From contig NC_135498.1 of NCBI RefSeq assembly GCF_052857255.1, positions 85,460,639 through 85,524,638 of the forward strand: DNA of 64,000 nt. Direction: 5' to 3'. A program made the translations under genes and the position numbers. Below are positions 11,510 to 23,539 of the stretch, piece after piece (positions within the stretch are counted from its first letter, which is position 1; the number at the start of each line of letters is the position of its first letter). A model generated the notes under the pieces. It did no database searches and was not told the origin of the DNA. It saw only the letters and a program-made list of their open reading frames with translations. Source of the stretch: Amblyomma americanum. Its lineage: Eukaryota > Arthropoda > Arachnida > Ixodida > Ixodidae.

Positions 11510-12310
11510 GATGAGCACTAGTCATGGGAGGGGGAGGATAAACGGCCTTCTGGTGGTTTGTGCGGCTGGTTTGTACGGGCCATCCCACGCCAGTAGTACC
11601 GCTGTCGTAGACAGGGTGAAAGTCTTCAAGAATCCGGCATGGGCACACTGGGGATCATCGTGGTAGGAAGAGCAAATGAAGGAGCGCAGATGTGTGGAAT
11701 GACATGAAGCCACTTGCGACCATCCGGGAGATAGTTGCGGCAGTAAAGGAGCTCGTGTCGGATGGCTAAACGGGCGGACTGACGATGGAGAGCACGGGAA
11801 AGAGGTCGACACGGTTGGCCAGATAGGAGATCAAAAAGGCAAGTGATCCACGGGTCTTTGCTTTGCTCGGAAGCCATATCAGCGAACTCAAACTTGAAAG
11901 AAGACAGGGCGGATATGCAAGGCGCTGCCTCAGATGGTACAGGAGAACGTGAGAGGGCATCAGCATCGGCATGTTTGCGGCCGGAACGATAGATAACGCG
12001 AATGTCGTACTCTTGGAGTCGCAGAGCCCATCGCGCCAGTCGGCCAGAGGGATCTTTCAAAGAGGACAACCAGCAGAGGGCGTGGTGATCGTCAAAAGGG
12101 CGCCCCTACAGGTAGGGGCGAAATTTGACGATCGCCCAAAGGATGGCTAAACACTCCTTCTCCGTGACAGAATAGTGGCTTCAGCTTTTGTGAGTGTCCG
12201 GCTAGCGTAAGCGACAACGTATTCGTCAAATCCTTGCTTGCGTTGAGCGAGTACGGCATCGAGGCCGACGCCACTGGCATCGGTGTGGAGTTCCGTCGGA
12301 GAACGAGAAC
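11510..12310 (-). pseudogene. Ty3/gypsy pol fragment: RNase H end and integrase zinc-finger start
   Basis: Minus-strand piece of a Ty3/gypsy polyprotein. Order from 12310: [17 protein letters not shown] (RNase H active-site Asp), a frameshift, then the 147-codon frame 11626-12069 with [28 protein letters not shown], the standard RNase H to integrase linker. Then comes [11 protein letters not shown], the first half of the HHCC zinc-binding domain, and after another frameshift RYYWRGMAR. It stops at about 11515 before the integrase core. The sequence differs from the gypsy element at 19701-43257, so it is a second family. There are no LTRs next to it; both ends are truncated. Confidence 0.8.
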
Positions 12311-13719
12311 CTCAGCAGAATTCAAAACGTAGAAATTGTGACCGTAGTTGATATTGAGATCCATAGTACTATGTATTCAATGATCTTCCTATCGCATAAA
12401 ATGATGTGGTCGCTTGGCTCTATGCGTCGATGCTGTATTGCACTGACAACCTCACACTTTACGGAATCGAACACTCAACTTTGAGAAATAATTTTCAGAA
12501 CTTTGCAAAGTTGGCCAATGACGCAGACATTCCTTAACGGTTGCTGAGTGCTTAAAGCAAGCTATGAAATATTAATAGACTTTCTTGAAATTTGAAGTTG
12601 TTTTTCTTCCCAAAACGTCATGATAAATGCTTGTTGTGAAAGCCGACACACCCGCAACTGGCGATCTATAAACCGAGTGTTTCACCAAATCGCACAAGCT
12701 TCTCCTGAAGTTCAGCATGCTGCCACATGCGGTTATGTACAAAAGAGAAAATAATGGAAGATCAGCATGAAGACCAGTTCTCATATAACATGAGAAGCGA
12801 ACAAAAGTAAGCGGTGTACCGTTGCAGATGACAGCATCTTCAATGCCATGACAACTCCGGTGTTCGCAAGAGCACCTTAAATTAATAGAGTCCCCACAGC
12901 ACCAGACAAAGGAGCTTTTCTTGGCGGACTATTGCAGCCAATGATGGCGCCCGTGACGCCACGTGTAAAATATTTATTGGTTTAGTCTACAACTGGAACC
13001 TCCGAACAGTAATCGGAGCCATGGGAATGCACCGGTGACGAGCTCTCGCCGTTTTCCTAATGTATATGCCACATTTACACCGACATCGAAACCAGTCTTC
13101 AGTTGATTAGTTGTTAATATCTGCGTGTGTACTTAGAATTTCATAACATAGCGATGAACCCATCACAGTGCAACTTTTACATTTTACCTGTGGTGTTTTT
13201 CCTGATGGTGTTGTTTTCCTTCTGCTGTTTTCGGGCTGCTCTCTTTTTGCGCTTTTTTGAAGGCCGCTGTCTTGTTCTGCGATGTTCTTTCGCGCCCCCT
13301 GCAGAATGTTTCGATATATACGGTGGGAAACATGCGATGTCATGAAGATCGAAATTCTGTTCGCTTGAAGAATTGAATACTTATATGCACTCACCTGGGC
13401 CACAAAATCTGGGCAAGGGTTTATATTTTGCACGGCTTTCACCACAACGAGAGTAGTGCAGAACAAACATAAATGCAGCGCGAATTCAAATGTTGGCCAG
13501 ACTTCACTGATTTGCTGCGGACGGCTGGAATGGTTTCCTGTGATCGCAGGAAGTCCTTTTATAGGCGAGATTTTGCAGAATACGGCATGCTAATCATATA
13601 TGCTTCGTGCAAAATTGCTATAGAAATCCGTTTTCTAATAATTGTAGGCTTAAAAACATCACACTCATTTATGTGGTGCTCGAAACTGGCGGTGCACACG
13701 TGGTGTTAGTTGCTGATGT
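12311..13719. other. No recognisable gene
   Basis: Short ORFs on both strands, the longest being 119 codons at 13107-13466 minus. None shows a domain, a splice pair or similarity to another part of the window. Confidence 0.55.
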
Positions 13720-14330
13720 ACAAGAAAGATGGGTACGAATATCATGCGGATTGGTGTGGTATTTTGGAGGCTAATATCTGATAACAAGCATAGTACTGAA
13801 ACATTGGCTGAATTTTTGAAGCATATAAATACCAGCGACTATTTTCAAAGCAACAACGCGTGCGAAGTACACTAATTTAAAAGTTTTGTTGCGTTATTTA
13901 ATAAGAAGTATGATAATTTTCTACTGATGTAGCACGTAACCCCCGACATGAGTAGGCACACCTGCTATAGTCAGATACAACTCAAGAACACAGTGTATTG
14001 TCCGCGTGAAAGGACACCTTCCAGCCAAACAGCGCGGGCCGATTTTCCTGACACTGCTATTGTGACAAAAGGGGGATTGTTTATGAAAGGGAGTTATCTT
14101 TTCTTTCTATGAAAACGGCCAGACCCTTTCCTTGACTGTGGCGCCACTAGGTGCATTTTCATGCTGCAGGGTCAGGAGAAACGGCGGGCGTCATTGGCTG
14201 GAAGGTGGTCCTTTAACGGACAAAAGCCACTGCGTTCTCCAGTTGTATCGGAGTGTTGACGCCGATGAAAGTGTACAGACCTCCTCATTGCACCAAAGAA
14301 CAAGGACTTATTTCATGATATAGTGCGTAC
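13720..14330 (+). repeat. Repeat family W, isolated fragment
   Basis: Two blocks align with the tandem family near 55000. The first is 13727-13800 (GCGGATTGGTGTGGTATTTTGGAGGCTAATATCTGAT), matching 55328-55385. The second is 14190-14300 (GGAAGGTGGTCCTTTAACGG), matching 55248-55320 and also 61415-61440. The block order is that expected from reading across a unit boundary of a tandem array, so this may be a relic of the same array type. Confidence 0.45.
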
Positions 14331-15719
14331 CGTGCTGGTATCGCATGGGCAAAACACGCTTCAATGATTCCCCAAATGTGCAGTTAAGAGGCATGCAGGG
14401 TAAATTGGAGTCTTTCTGACATTAGAGAATACGTTTATGCTTTGGGAGGTGAAATATAAACGGAGCTGCAAAGTAGTTGCGCGATATATCTTACAACGTA
14501 TACAGCATAACCACGAGCGTTAGCTAGGACCAGGTGGCCAATTTAGGTCTGTGGATGCGCCATGAGTTTTGTACGTAAGCTTCAGACGTGCACCTGAAAT
14601 TGAATGTAGGAATTACATCAAAAATTTCAGATTCTAGAGCGTGTCAAATACAGTTTGATTTTAATGCGGTTGTGGCAGTGTTTTCTCCTTTAGTTAATAA
14701 AGTAATTGTTGCGGCCAGATTTATTTTTTGAGTCATTTTTTTTTACTCATCAGAGGTAAATATGAATAAAAATTGTGGTTTTAGATATGTCGGCTTTTCA
14801 TGTCATCTCGCGAAACAACTTAACTGTACATCGAAATATCGTCCGCGACATTTCCTCCCCTTTTGTAGCAATAGCTACACTACGCTACCTGTTCGACTCT
14901 TCAGTGTGGCACCACTTGAGCTCCGTGGCGGCGCCGTTGGTCACGTTGGTTGCTCACGTAATGCGGAGCAGCTGCTCCTGCCTGTGGCGCGGTGCGCAAC
15001 AGCTGACACAGCTGTGAGCATGCGCCGTGCCACGCGGGACAAAGATGAAGGCGGAAAGCCCAGCGAAACTGAGTGGCGAAAGACTCACTTTGCAACTCGA
15101 CTGAGAGAATTCTAATCGGCCAAATGTAGCTATCGCGTCAGTCCAGGTTTAACCAGAGCTAAACCACAGCTATTTCTTTTATTGATTGTAAAGCCCAATT
15201 TTCGTCATCATAGAAACTGATTTCCATTTTGCAGGCTCTGAAACTTGTATATGAATTGTATGCAACGACAATTCACGCGAAATAAAGCATGCTCCGTGGC
15301 TCCAGCTGCGTCAGACTATAATGTCGCTACTACACTCTACCGTCAACCTTTTTTTTAAGTTCGTGGGCGAAAGTTTTTCCGACAAATAGGAGGGACTTGA
15401 CTGCTTTCTTTCCTTTTTTGTTGCTAAGGCAGCATTTTTGAAGGATTTCTGATTTTCTTTTTGCTTGACCTTGCGGTGCGATTTCATGTGGTTGTCAAGG
15501 TTCCTCACAGCCAACAAAAATTAAATGATACGCAAGGCAACACCCAATGGGTCCAACCAACACCCCCGTCCACTTGCCGCCACGTGATAAGGTATTGTTT
15601 ACATCAAAATACAGGTGTCTCAAAGAATAATGGGTCCCTATTCAAGATGTGGGAGAACAGTGCTGCTCCTTCCACAACACAGGTGTGCAATGACTCAGGT
15701 GACTGCACGTCAAGAATAG
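14331..15719. other. No recognisable gene
   Basis: Short ORFs only. A minus-strand 68-codon frame at 15311-15517 begins NLDNHMKSHRK, which recalls half a zinc-finger helix. The cysteine half is missing and the spacing does not fit C2H2, so it is not called. Confidence 0.5.
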
Positions 15720-17060
15720 AGTGTAAAATGCACCTCAAACGAGGCCCTCCAGCCAACTGCAGCGTTTACATGAACCCAGCATGGCCGGTTTCAACCCACT
15801 CCCCAACGAGTAGGCTGACTCAACTCCAGCTTGCACCGATGTGCTATAAACTCTGTCGAGTCGAAGACTCTGGTAAGTGAGAGGATAAATGCGAGCTTGT
15901 TTCTCACTTCCGCTGTGATTCCTCTGAATCAGCAGTGGCGGTCCTGATCCTCGAAGGCTGCCACTTCTCGAACTCAATGCGCTGCTCAAAACTTCGGTCG
16001 CTGCAATAAGGGTGCCTCAATGGGCCCGCTGCCCCGATGGCGCGCATCGTGGCAATCTAACATGTCTCGACCCGCTAAAATCAAGTTTATGCCGTCGTCA
16101 TGTGGGTTGACCTTGCTCAGCCCGACTCCGGGCTCGACCCGATGCTATCGGGTTCGTGTAAAGAGGACTATTTGTGTAGTCGGGTAGTCATGAGATAGAG
16201 GTCAACCCCCTTTAATTGACAGACTTGCCGAGTCACCTTGAATCACCTTGAGATACTTGCCAGGGTCCACAGCAGGGAGAGAAAGGGTAGTCTTCTAGCT
16301 TTTCATGCTATGCCCCTGCTGCGCTACAACGTTGTGAGAACCAGTCGAAGCCAAATAGGACATTCGCAACAGCATTCTTGATTTGCAGAGAGACGAACCT
16401 CGGACAATCGCTCGCAGGTGATTTATAAAGCGCGCCTTTGGCCTTAGACTTGTGGACCCAGAATGGCTGGGACCGTTATCGAAATGTCAATTCTCTAATA
16501 AAATATTTGGTGTAAGTTCAATATTTGCTCTCTAAATCTAGTCCCGACCAGGCATATCTCTGCCAAAATGTTCGCTTTGTAATCAGTGCAGGCCCCGGCG
16601 ACTTCACGCGGGTAAGGTCTGGCTGCACCCTCTCTGCATGAAGGAGCTTGTAGGTTTCTCAGCCCCTTCTATATAATTTACATCTCCGTGCTATAAACAA
16701 TGCGATGTCAAAGGGCATAACCTGTCTGGAAATATCAACTAATTTTGCTGGTGAAAAAGTTTCGCAAGTCTGAAGTGTTCCCCAGCCGTCTTTCTTCTCA
16801 GAATTAGAGCTGCCTCGGTATGCGTCAAACATAGTCGCGCCTCCTGCACCACGGCGCCAAAAGTCGCATATTTCAATCTCAAAAGCACTCCGAAGGGGCG
16901 CTATATAAATCCCAAGCAATACAGAAATAACATTGCGAAGGAGTGCGCGTAATGAGACTTTACCGCAAACCAGAGTAGGCATTGAATTTTTGCCTTCAAA
17001 CCCGTGACGTCATGCCCATAGGTCGAAGACATTGGTAGGATGGTCTCATTGAGGTGTACT
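15720..17060 (-). repeat. Dispersed repeat family Y, copy 1
   Basis: Reverse complement aligns with 51880-53165 plus 54110-54180 over its whole length. Matching blocks include ATGCCTGGTCGG, GCGAGCGATTGTCCGAGGTTCGTC, TTGGCTTCGAC(T/C)GGTT, GGTTGACCTTGCTCAGCCCGA and CATTTATCCTCTCACYTA. The 5' part of both copies holds an aligned open frame (here 16659-16982 minus, 107 codons, with PTLVCGK and TMFDAYRGSSNSEKKDG). The partner frame at 51906-52229 reads PTLVSGK and TRFDAYRSGFNFEKRDG. Conserved frame could mean a former coding exon, but plain DNA homology also explains it. Family not identified. Confidence 0.65.
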
Positions 17061-17219
17061 GCCGTTTTTAGGTAGAAAAGAGTACACGTGGTTGCCGCGG
17101 ACTACAGGATCAGCACGCATAATTCTTCTATGTACATTGCAATTTTTATTATTTTCGAGAAATAAACCAGTAATAGCAACTGTGTCCAAAACAGCAGCAA
17201 TTCAATTGCGCAGTAACGA

Positions 17220-17794
17220 AATTTGCTTTCAAAATCACCATGAGAAGCAAAAGGAAGATCCCAATGCTTTTGCGAACCGCACCTTTTTTACCCAATATTG
17301 ATTTGTGTACTTGTGTATTTATTAGCAGTAACGGAGACATGAAAGTAAGTACTTCGGCTGCAATTTAGTTAAATATTGCTACGAGGTTGTTAAAGTGGTG
17401 TGAAAAACACACCAGCAGATAAAAGTTGAACTTAAAAAACTCGGTATTGGGGTGACTAGTGACCATGCGCTAATACCAACTGCTTCATTCCATAATAATG
17501 TAGAAATAGTAGCAGGTAGCTGCCAACCTTCAAGGCAACGATTGTTTATCTCGTTTAACGGAGTGATACACCGCGCTCCGGCGGTTTTGAGCGTGGACAA
17601 ATAACTTCTCTATCAAAAAAGCTTTCACCGGATGCTTGAACGAAGATTAAGGTCAACAAAAGAACATAAACACAAAACAAAATAAACACTGAGAATGCAA
17701 AAAAATGAGAGCACGAAAAGATTTTCACTGAGTCCGCGGTGTCGAAGCGGCCTTCAGACTCATACTTCGTCCCCGGGATTGTATCCCTTCAGGG
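17220..17794 (+). repeat. Dispersed repeat family Z, copy 2, block 1
   Basis: Homologous to the 5' part of copy 1 (3836-4440). It ends exactly where the hAT-type element begins. The last eight bases, CTTCAGGG at 17787-17794, are the left target-site duplication. Confidence 0.7.
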
Positions 17795-18451
17795 CAGTGT
17801 TGCCAGGTAGCGCGCAGTGGCATAGTTAAAATATACAAAAACTCGTGCCCAAAAATAGCCAACCATGCTAATAGGCCAAGACAGTTGAGAGGCAAAAAAA
17901 AGCCAACGTTGTGGTTACAAATTTACCGTCACATGAGCCATTAGAAAATGACACGAACACTTTTTTTACTTGCAATTTAAACTCCAAAAACAGATAAGCC
18001 TAACAGATCCGGCGACACAGCAGAAAGTGAAGCATATCACTTATGTGTCAGCTGATATCCTTCAATAACACCACTTATGGTACGTGACTGCGCTTCATAT
18101 TTTCCAAGAAGAATATGATTGGCTCAAAATTTCTGCAGCACATATCATACCCCGTTGTTACAGCGTTGTTGGAGGTGCAGTCTCGCCAGGTGGCCAGAAA
18201 TGCAGAACAACTGACGGTTCGCACCTCGCGGTCTCCCAACTTGTGTTCAGAGCATGGTGCGAACACGATGTGCAGAGTTTATTATAAGTTTTCAAACCCA
18301 ACCAGGCAGGCAAATCTGTCAGAATGTTTGGCTTTCAATGAGTAATTATGAACATGTAAATTGCAGATGCCGGAATTAAGCGAGTACCATGCGTTTTCTG
18401 TATCCGAGCTTGGCGTGCAGTCGTAGAGCCATCCAGTGGGCACCCAAACAA

Positions 18452-18467
18452 CCCCCCCCCCCCCCCC
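18452..18467 (+). repeat. poly(C) run
   Basis: Sixteen consecutive C residues inside the hAT-type element. Confidence 0.95.
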
Positions 18468-18589
18468 TCGCTATGCATGGCTGTGGCCCGGCAGATGGCG
18501 CGCGTATCTGCGCCTTCCCTGAACGCTGATGTCCCATCTAAATCAGCGGGTGCTTCACCGTGAGGGAACGCTATCGCGTTTCACTCTTA

Positions 18590-19284
18590 GGGCGCGTTCA
18601 CACTTGGACATTCGGCGGCGAGAGCAAGCGGAATCCTCTTCGGCGGCAGAGATTCCGCCGAAATACCCAGCGGAAAGGCCGATCGGTCCAGGACCGAATT
18701 CTGCCGCGGGAAAAAAATCCGCCGAATCTCGTCAGCCAATAGGAATGCGAGTACACGCGGCGACAAACATGGCGGCGCCCTTCGATGCAGGACGCCTCGC
18801 TTCGGATTGAATTCGTCGCTGTTACTGCAATTTTCAGCACGTTCACAGGCCATAAAAGAGCCAGCGGCCTTTCGCTTTGTCTCATCTCGCCCATAAGAAA
18901 ATGTTTGAGCGATAAATTTGCTTTAATTTTTATTTCGTGTGACGATTCTTCCCCTTTTAGGCTTAAGAGGGGAGTCGAGTTGTTGACAACAATGGTTCCT
19001 GTCCTAACCACCAGATGGCGCCACTGGGCGCTTAAAAAGTGAGAATGTTAGAAATGTCGCAACGTCCGACAAAATAGCTGCATTTAGCGTACGCAAGCAT
19101 GCATAAGGTTTTGGTATGTAGACAGCATCGATTAACCTCCTGCCACATCTGTGTACGCCGTGAGCAGACGACACACAGACGATGAGCGGCGATGCGGTGG
19201 CCGGGAAGTGTGAACGAGACAGCATTTCGGCGGCCGCGGATTCCGTTTCCTCTCACCGCCGAATGTCCAAGTGTGAACGCGCTA
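18590..19284. mobile_element. PIF/Harbinger-type MITE nested in the hAT element
   Basis: Terminal inverted repeats of about 40 bp: left GCGCGTTCACACTTGGACAT then TCGGCGG; right, reverse-complemented, GCGCGTTCACACTTGGACAT then TCGGCGG, identical over that core. TTA lies immediately outside both ends (18587-18589 and 19285-19287), the duplication expected for PIF/Harbinger. About 695 bp, non-coding. It contains a CAAACATGGCGGCGCCC segment near 18766. A diverged relative lies on the minus strand at 62370-62860. Confidence 0.8.
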
Positions 19285-19551
19285 TTAAGGCGGAGCTCAA
19301 GCGTCTCATAATTATATCGTTGTCATGTATAGATGTAACGAGAGCAAGCAAAACAAAAAAAGATGCATCAACAGCTAACCGAAAGTAGTGCACTTGTTGA
19401 AACACATTTCTTTTACGATGCAATCAGATTTTCCCGGAGCGTAAAACCCAGAAATAGCGACACTGCCAAACCATTTAAAAAGCAGCCGAAAAATACTTTC
19501 AGTACCCCAATTTGGCTTAAAACAGCCCAATCTAGCAACACTATTTCAGGG

Positions 19552-19700
19552 GACGGCTGAAAACATGCAATACAGAATAGAAGGAGGAATACGCGAGGTG
19601 TACCCAAGGTGTGTCAAAAGATGACTCTGGCTGGGCCGAACTAGCACTGCTCCTAACTACAGCCTGTATAACCCACCCTATAAGCGATTGTATATAATAT
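19552..19700 (+). repeat. Dispersed repeat family Z, copy 2, block 2
   Basis: Resumes family Z after the hAT insertion (AAGGTGTGTCAAAAGATGACTC and CTAACTACAGCCTGTATA correspond to 4480-4560 of copy 1). It ends with AATAT (19696-19700), the left target duplication of the gypsy element. Confidence 0.75.
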
Positions 19701-19849
19701 GTTGCGGGAAAGAATATATTTACAGTTATTTACAAAAACGAATGAACAGCTACGGGCGGCACTCAGAACACAGCCAGAGATTAGTTCTCGTCTTCTTCCT
19801 CGTCCACTCGTTCACTCACACAATGTCGTCGTCGTCGTCTACCCGCTGC
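19701..19849 (-). repeat. Ty3/gypsy 3' LTR
   Basis: 149 bp, 3 differences from the LTR at 43109-43257 by eye. On the minus strand it starts GCAGCGGGTAG (TGCAGC if the flanking base is counted) and ends CCCGCAAC(A). A purine-rich GCCGGGGGTCC, the likely polypurine tract, precedes it on the minus strand at 19851-19862. Confidence 0.9.
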
Positions 19850-19882
19850 AGGACCCCCGGCTGATGAAACGCCGTCTCGGCG

Positions 19883-20804
19883 TTAGAGTGGTGGCGTAGG
19901 AGCGTCGTGATAAGGTTTGAGGCGGCACACATGGACGACGCCTGTAGAGGGGCCAGAGGACGATGGCGAGGACGCAAGGGGAGCAATTTCATAGTTCACG
20001 TCGGTGACTCGGCGCACCACACGGTAAGGGCCACGGTATTGGGAAAAGAGCTTCTCGGAGAGTCCGACGCTGCGCGACGGCGTCCAGAGAAGGACGAGTG
20101 ATCCGGGGTGATATTCGACGGCCCGGTGCCGGCGGTCGTAGGCGGACTTCTGGGAAGCTTGAGAGGCACGGAGCCGACTACGGGCTATTTGGCGAGCCAG
20201 CGTGGCCTGGGCGATGGCGTCCTGAGCGTAAGCAGTGGTGTGGACTGAAGAAGGCGGCATGAGTGTGTCCAAAGGCAATAGGGGGTGCCTATTAAACAAA
20301 AGGTAGAAAGGGGAATAGCCTGTTGTGTCATGTCGTGAAGAGTTGTACGCAAATGTCACATAAGGCAAGGCTGCGTCCCAATCGCGGTGGTCCGGTGAGA
20401 CGTACATTGCTACCATATCGGTGAGCGTGCGGTTGAACCGTTCCGTAAGCCCGTTGGTTTGTGGATGGTAAGCTGTCGCGAGCTGGTGCTGCGTGGCACA
20501 CGAACGAAGAATGTCATCAATCACTCTGGACAGAAAACAACGACCGCGGTCGGTGAGCAGTTGACGAGGGGCGCCATGGTGAAGAATTAGGTCTTGGAGA
20601 AGAAAATCGGCGTCATCGGTAGCGCAGCTGGTGGGCAAAGCACGCGTGATGGCGTACCGAGTCGTATAATCAGTTGAGACAGCGATCCACTTGTTACCGC
20701 AGAGGGACGTGGGAAAAGGGCCAAGGTCGAGGCCAACACGGTGAAAAGGTTCCGAAGGTACGTAGATGGGTTGTAGAAGACCGGCAGGCAAAGTGGAGGC
20801 GCCC
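19883..20804 (-). pseudogene. Ty3/gypsy integrase, catalytic core and C-terminal part
   Basis: A 302-codon frame (20791 down to 19883) with no internal stop. It holds the integrase core: first Asp in RVGLDLGPFPTS, second Asp in LLTDRGRCF, Glu in HPQTNGLTERFNRTL, giving the DDE triad. Then ALPYVTFAYNSS follows, and a GPY-type module SQYRGPYRVVRRV near the C terminus. The N-terminal zinc-binding half is 15 kb away at 35700-35947. Alone this piece cannot act. It would insert the cDNA copy into host DNA. The frame starts at the breakpoint; no real start codon exists here. Confidence 0.85.
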
Positions 20805-21110
20805 TATCGGAAAAATACACTCTACTGGGCATGTTGGTACCCGGCACCCGACATGATGGTGGATTATGGTGATGGGCAATGTTGGGTGCCCACCATATGA
20901 TGGGTGTTGGGTATCATGGTGGGTGCCCAGCATAGTGCTGGGTACAGCTGGGTGCCGGGTAATGCACTGTTGACTGCCCACCATAGTGGCGGGTGCTCGT
21001 GTGTGCCGGGTAACATGTCGGGCACTGTTGGGTGGCCAGCATAGTACCAGGTACTGGTAGGTTCAAGGCATTATGGTGCTCATTGCTGAGCGCCTGGCAT
21101 AGTACAATGT
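20805..21110 (+). repeat. Left subterminal minisatellite-like array
   Basis: Degenerate repetition of units such as CTGGGCATGTTGGTACC, GATGGGCAATGTTGGGTGCCC, GGTGGGTGCCCAGCATAGTG and ATGTCGGGCACTGTTGGGTGG, spaced roughly 20-30 bp. A mirror-image array sits at the other end (35420-35698). Confidence 0.75.
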
Positions 21111-22189
21111 AGAATGCCGTGCATTGCTCAGGTGCAGCTATTATGGCAGGCATAAACAGAATATTGAGTGGTGGCCATAACCGAGCAAGCTAGGTAGCAG
21201 CACGACTGGCATACGCATGGTACTACTGCTGTATACTGTGGCTCGGCATGCTCGACGCCAGATATTTGATGAAACAGCATGTGGAATGGGACTCTATAAA
21301 ATATTACAGATACCGGATATAATTTTAATGAGAGACGCTCTCTAAACTCTATATGATGCATTAAACTAAGATTAAGGAGCACATTCACTGCATGATAAAC
21401 CATAAACTGATGAACTGCAACCTGCAGAGCATAAATTATGGTGATGTAAAAGGAAAACTATGGCTGTCTCCTTGGCCTGTTTGCAAACAGAGAAAAACAA
21501 CCTATTACCATCAAAGGTTTATTTGTCTGCAGAGCTTGTACGGCACAGCCGCTGGCTTACATAGATCTGCTCAACAATACTTGTGCACTCACGCACAGCA
21601 ACGCTCCTGGGACAGCATGGTGTGGAAAGGTGATCGATGTCTTGCCCAAGTCTGTAAAAAAGGAATGAGGATGATCACCTACAGGAATGGCAGCAGTACA
21701 GAACTATTCTTGCCACGTTATGAGTCCTTCGGGCTGCAATTCAGTAAACTACCACAAGAACTCATTCCCTCATATAGCCTCCGCAGTTAAGATGGGCAAG
21801 TACTATTTAAGGATGCACTGAGGACTCCATCTAATTTTTGTTTCATGCAAAAAGTGAGTCACGGACTCTGTGGCACTTTCTGTCTATGTTAATCGCATTT
21901 ATTGCAGCCAACTGAATTTAAAAATGGGACATTTTTTCCCACTACTCAGTTTCCAGTTTCCATTTGTGACGTCAAGACCAAAAAAAGACTCCGTGATGAC
22001 TGTTTTGAAGTGAATGGCTGTGCACCGTACCTTGAAGCATATCCTCACAATAACTGCCATGAGAGCACCAGTTTGCTTGTGAAAACGACCACTGGTAGTG
22101 GTACCTGCATTTTATTAGACACTGGCTTCAAAACCTCTTTTCAGTGAAAGTAGGTTCCTTCAAATTAGAACGCAGGAATTTATCAATAC
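21111..22189. other. Unassigned sequence in the 14.9 kb insertion
   Basis: A 132-codon plus frame at 21392-21790 and an 81-codon plus frame at 21902-22147 have no recognisable motif. The second is preceded by TTTATTGCAG, a good 3' splice site, and could be a terminal exon of something unknown; no partner exon was found. Confidence 0.4.
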
Positions 22190-22390
22190 AGACCATCATC
22201 ATCAGCCTGACTACGCCCACTGCTAGGCAAAGGCCTCCCCCATGTCTCTCCAATTAACCCAGTCCTTTTCCAGCTGCACCCACTGTATGCCTGCAAACTT
22301 CTTAATTTCATCCCTCCACCTAACCTTCGGCCGCCCCCTGCTACACTTGCCTTCTCTTCGATACTGCTCTGTTGCCCTGTCAACATTTAT
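22190..22390 (-). mobile_element. RTE-clade LINE, 3' end fragment
   Basis: The plus-strand text CATCATCATCAGCCTGACTA, followed by CCACTGCTAGGCAAAGGCCTC, is the reverse complement of the conserved RTE ORF2 C terminus and tail. Translated on the minus strand it gives GETWGRPLPSSGRSQADDD in a shifted frame. It ends in the short CATCAT repeat seen at RTE 3' ends. Only about 200 bp remain. Confidence 0.7.
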
Positions 22391-23539
22391 TGATTTGTTT
22401 ATGTTACCCCTAAATGCCCTCTACTGGAGCAGCTGGGATACCTTTTAATATTACATTAAACAGAGGAAAGATTAATAAACAAAATTAGCATAGCCAAAGG
22501 CAAGCAGGCCGCTACTAATAGCTATTTGTACCTAGCACAAAAATATGGATACTCTTTTCACCCAACCATTCGTACTTCATCAAAATACAAAAATATGATT
22601 TCAAGTCAGTTTTCAAATGGAACACTTGTCGCAAAAAAAATTTCCCTGCAAAGAGGTAGATATTCAAACAATAAATCTGAAAGAAAACTGAAAATACGTG
22701 GTTACCTTTAAAATCCTTCACACCCAAGAAAAGAATCCTTCGGCTGCAGTGCATACTTAAGTCTGACTAAGCGTAACTCTAGTACTGTACACAGAATATA
22801 AAAATTCTGGTCCGGAAATCATTTATTTCTGCTTTAATTACTATGCAAGTATTCTACCTACGCACTATAAAAGCATTCAACCATTAGCTCCTTAGCTTGA
22901 GCAAAGGTATACACCAGTTAAGACGGCGAAATGGACTAGTTGGTTAGAATTCATACTCAAGTAAAACAGCGCAAAAAACACTAACACCGAGAGAACGTAA
23001 AACCAGTCCTGACTCGCAGTTTAATACACAACAGAAACTTATTTACAACCTCAAGATATGCAGTGCAGGAAGGTGCGCAATCCAAAAAGGCCGCAACAGG
23101 ACACATGTTCGCCGTCACTGCTGCGCTAAAAATGCAGATTCCTTATATTAGTGAATGAAGAGACTGCTGATGAAATCACCTCCATTTCCCCTGATATGAA
23201 AGCCTTCTGACAATTCCCAGATTAACTGATCCCAGTGAAGGAATATGAAAAAATAAAAATCTTAAACCTTATGCAACAATTTTTCTTTCATCCTTTCAAC
23301 TACGCCGTTCACACGAGGCACAGTGCGCTGAAAGATGTGAACCTGTCAGCGTAACTACATGAAAAATTCTCTTCCTGCTGCGCACTGACACCACGGTGTC
23401 CGACTGATATAATATTGACCACAAAACATTAGCACCTATGGCACCAACAATGGCAGGTAGCCTGTCTTGTGCCTGACACCAAACTCAAGCGGTATGCAAT
23501 CTTCCTTTTACCTCTAACTCACATTGCCAAGGCCTTTAG
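22391..23539. other. Unassigned sequence in the 14.9 kb insertion
   Basis: AT-rich, short ORFs only, no motif recognised. Confidence 0.5.

Larger units (their letters stand above)
17795..19543. mobile_element. Non-autonomous hAT-type DNA transposon with 8 bp target duplication
   Basis: Left end CAGTGTTGCCAG at 17795; right end CTAGCAACACTA ending 19543, whose reverse complement is TAGTGTTGCTAG, so the termini match at 10 of 12 positions. Flanks are CTTCAGGG (17787-17794) and TTTCAGGG (19544-19551), an 8 bp duplication with one mismatch. CAGTGTTGCC ends plus an 8 bp duplication are diagnostic of hAT. No transposase ORF is present in the 1749 bp, so it would have been mobilised in trans. It is itself interrupted by a Harbinger-type MITE (18590-19284). 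Precise insertion into family Z is confirmed by the reference copy at 3836-5100. Confidence 0.85.

Noticed and set aside
15311..15517. Zinc-finger-like NLDNHMKSHRK
   Set aside because: Lacks the Cys pair, and the spacing before the His pair does not fit C2H2.
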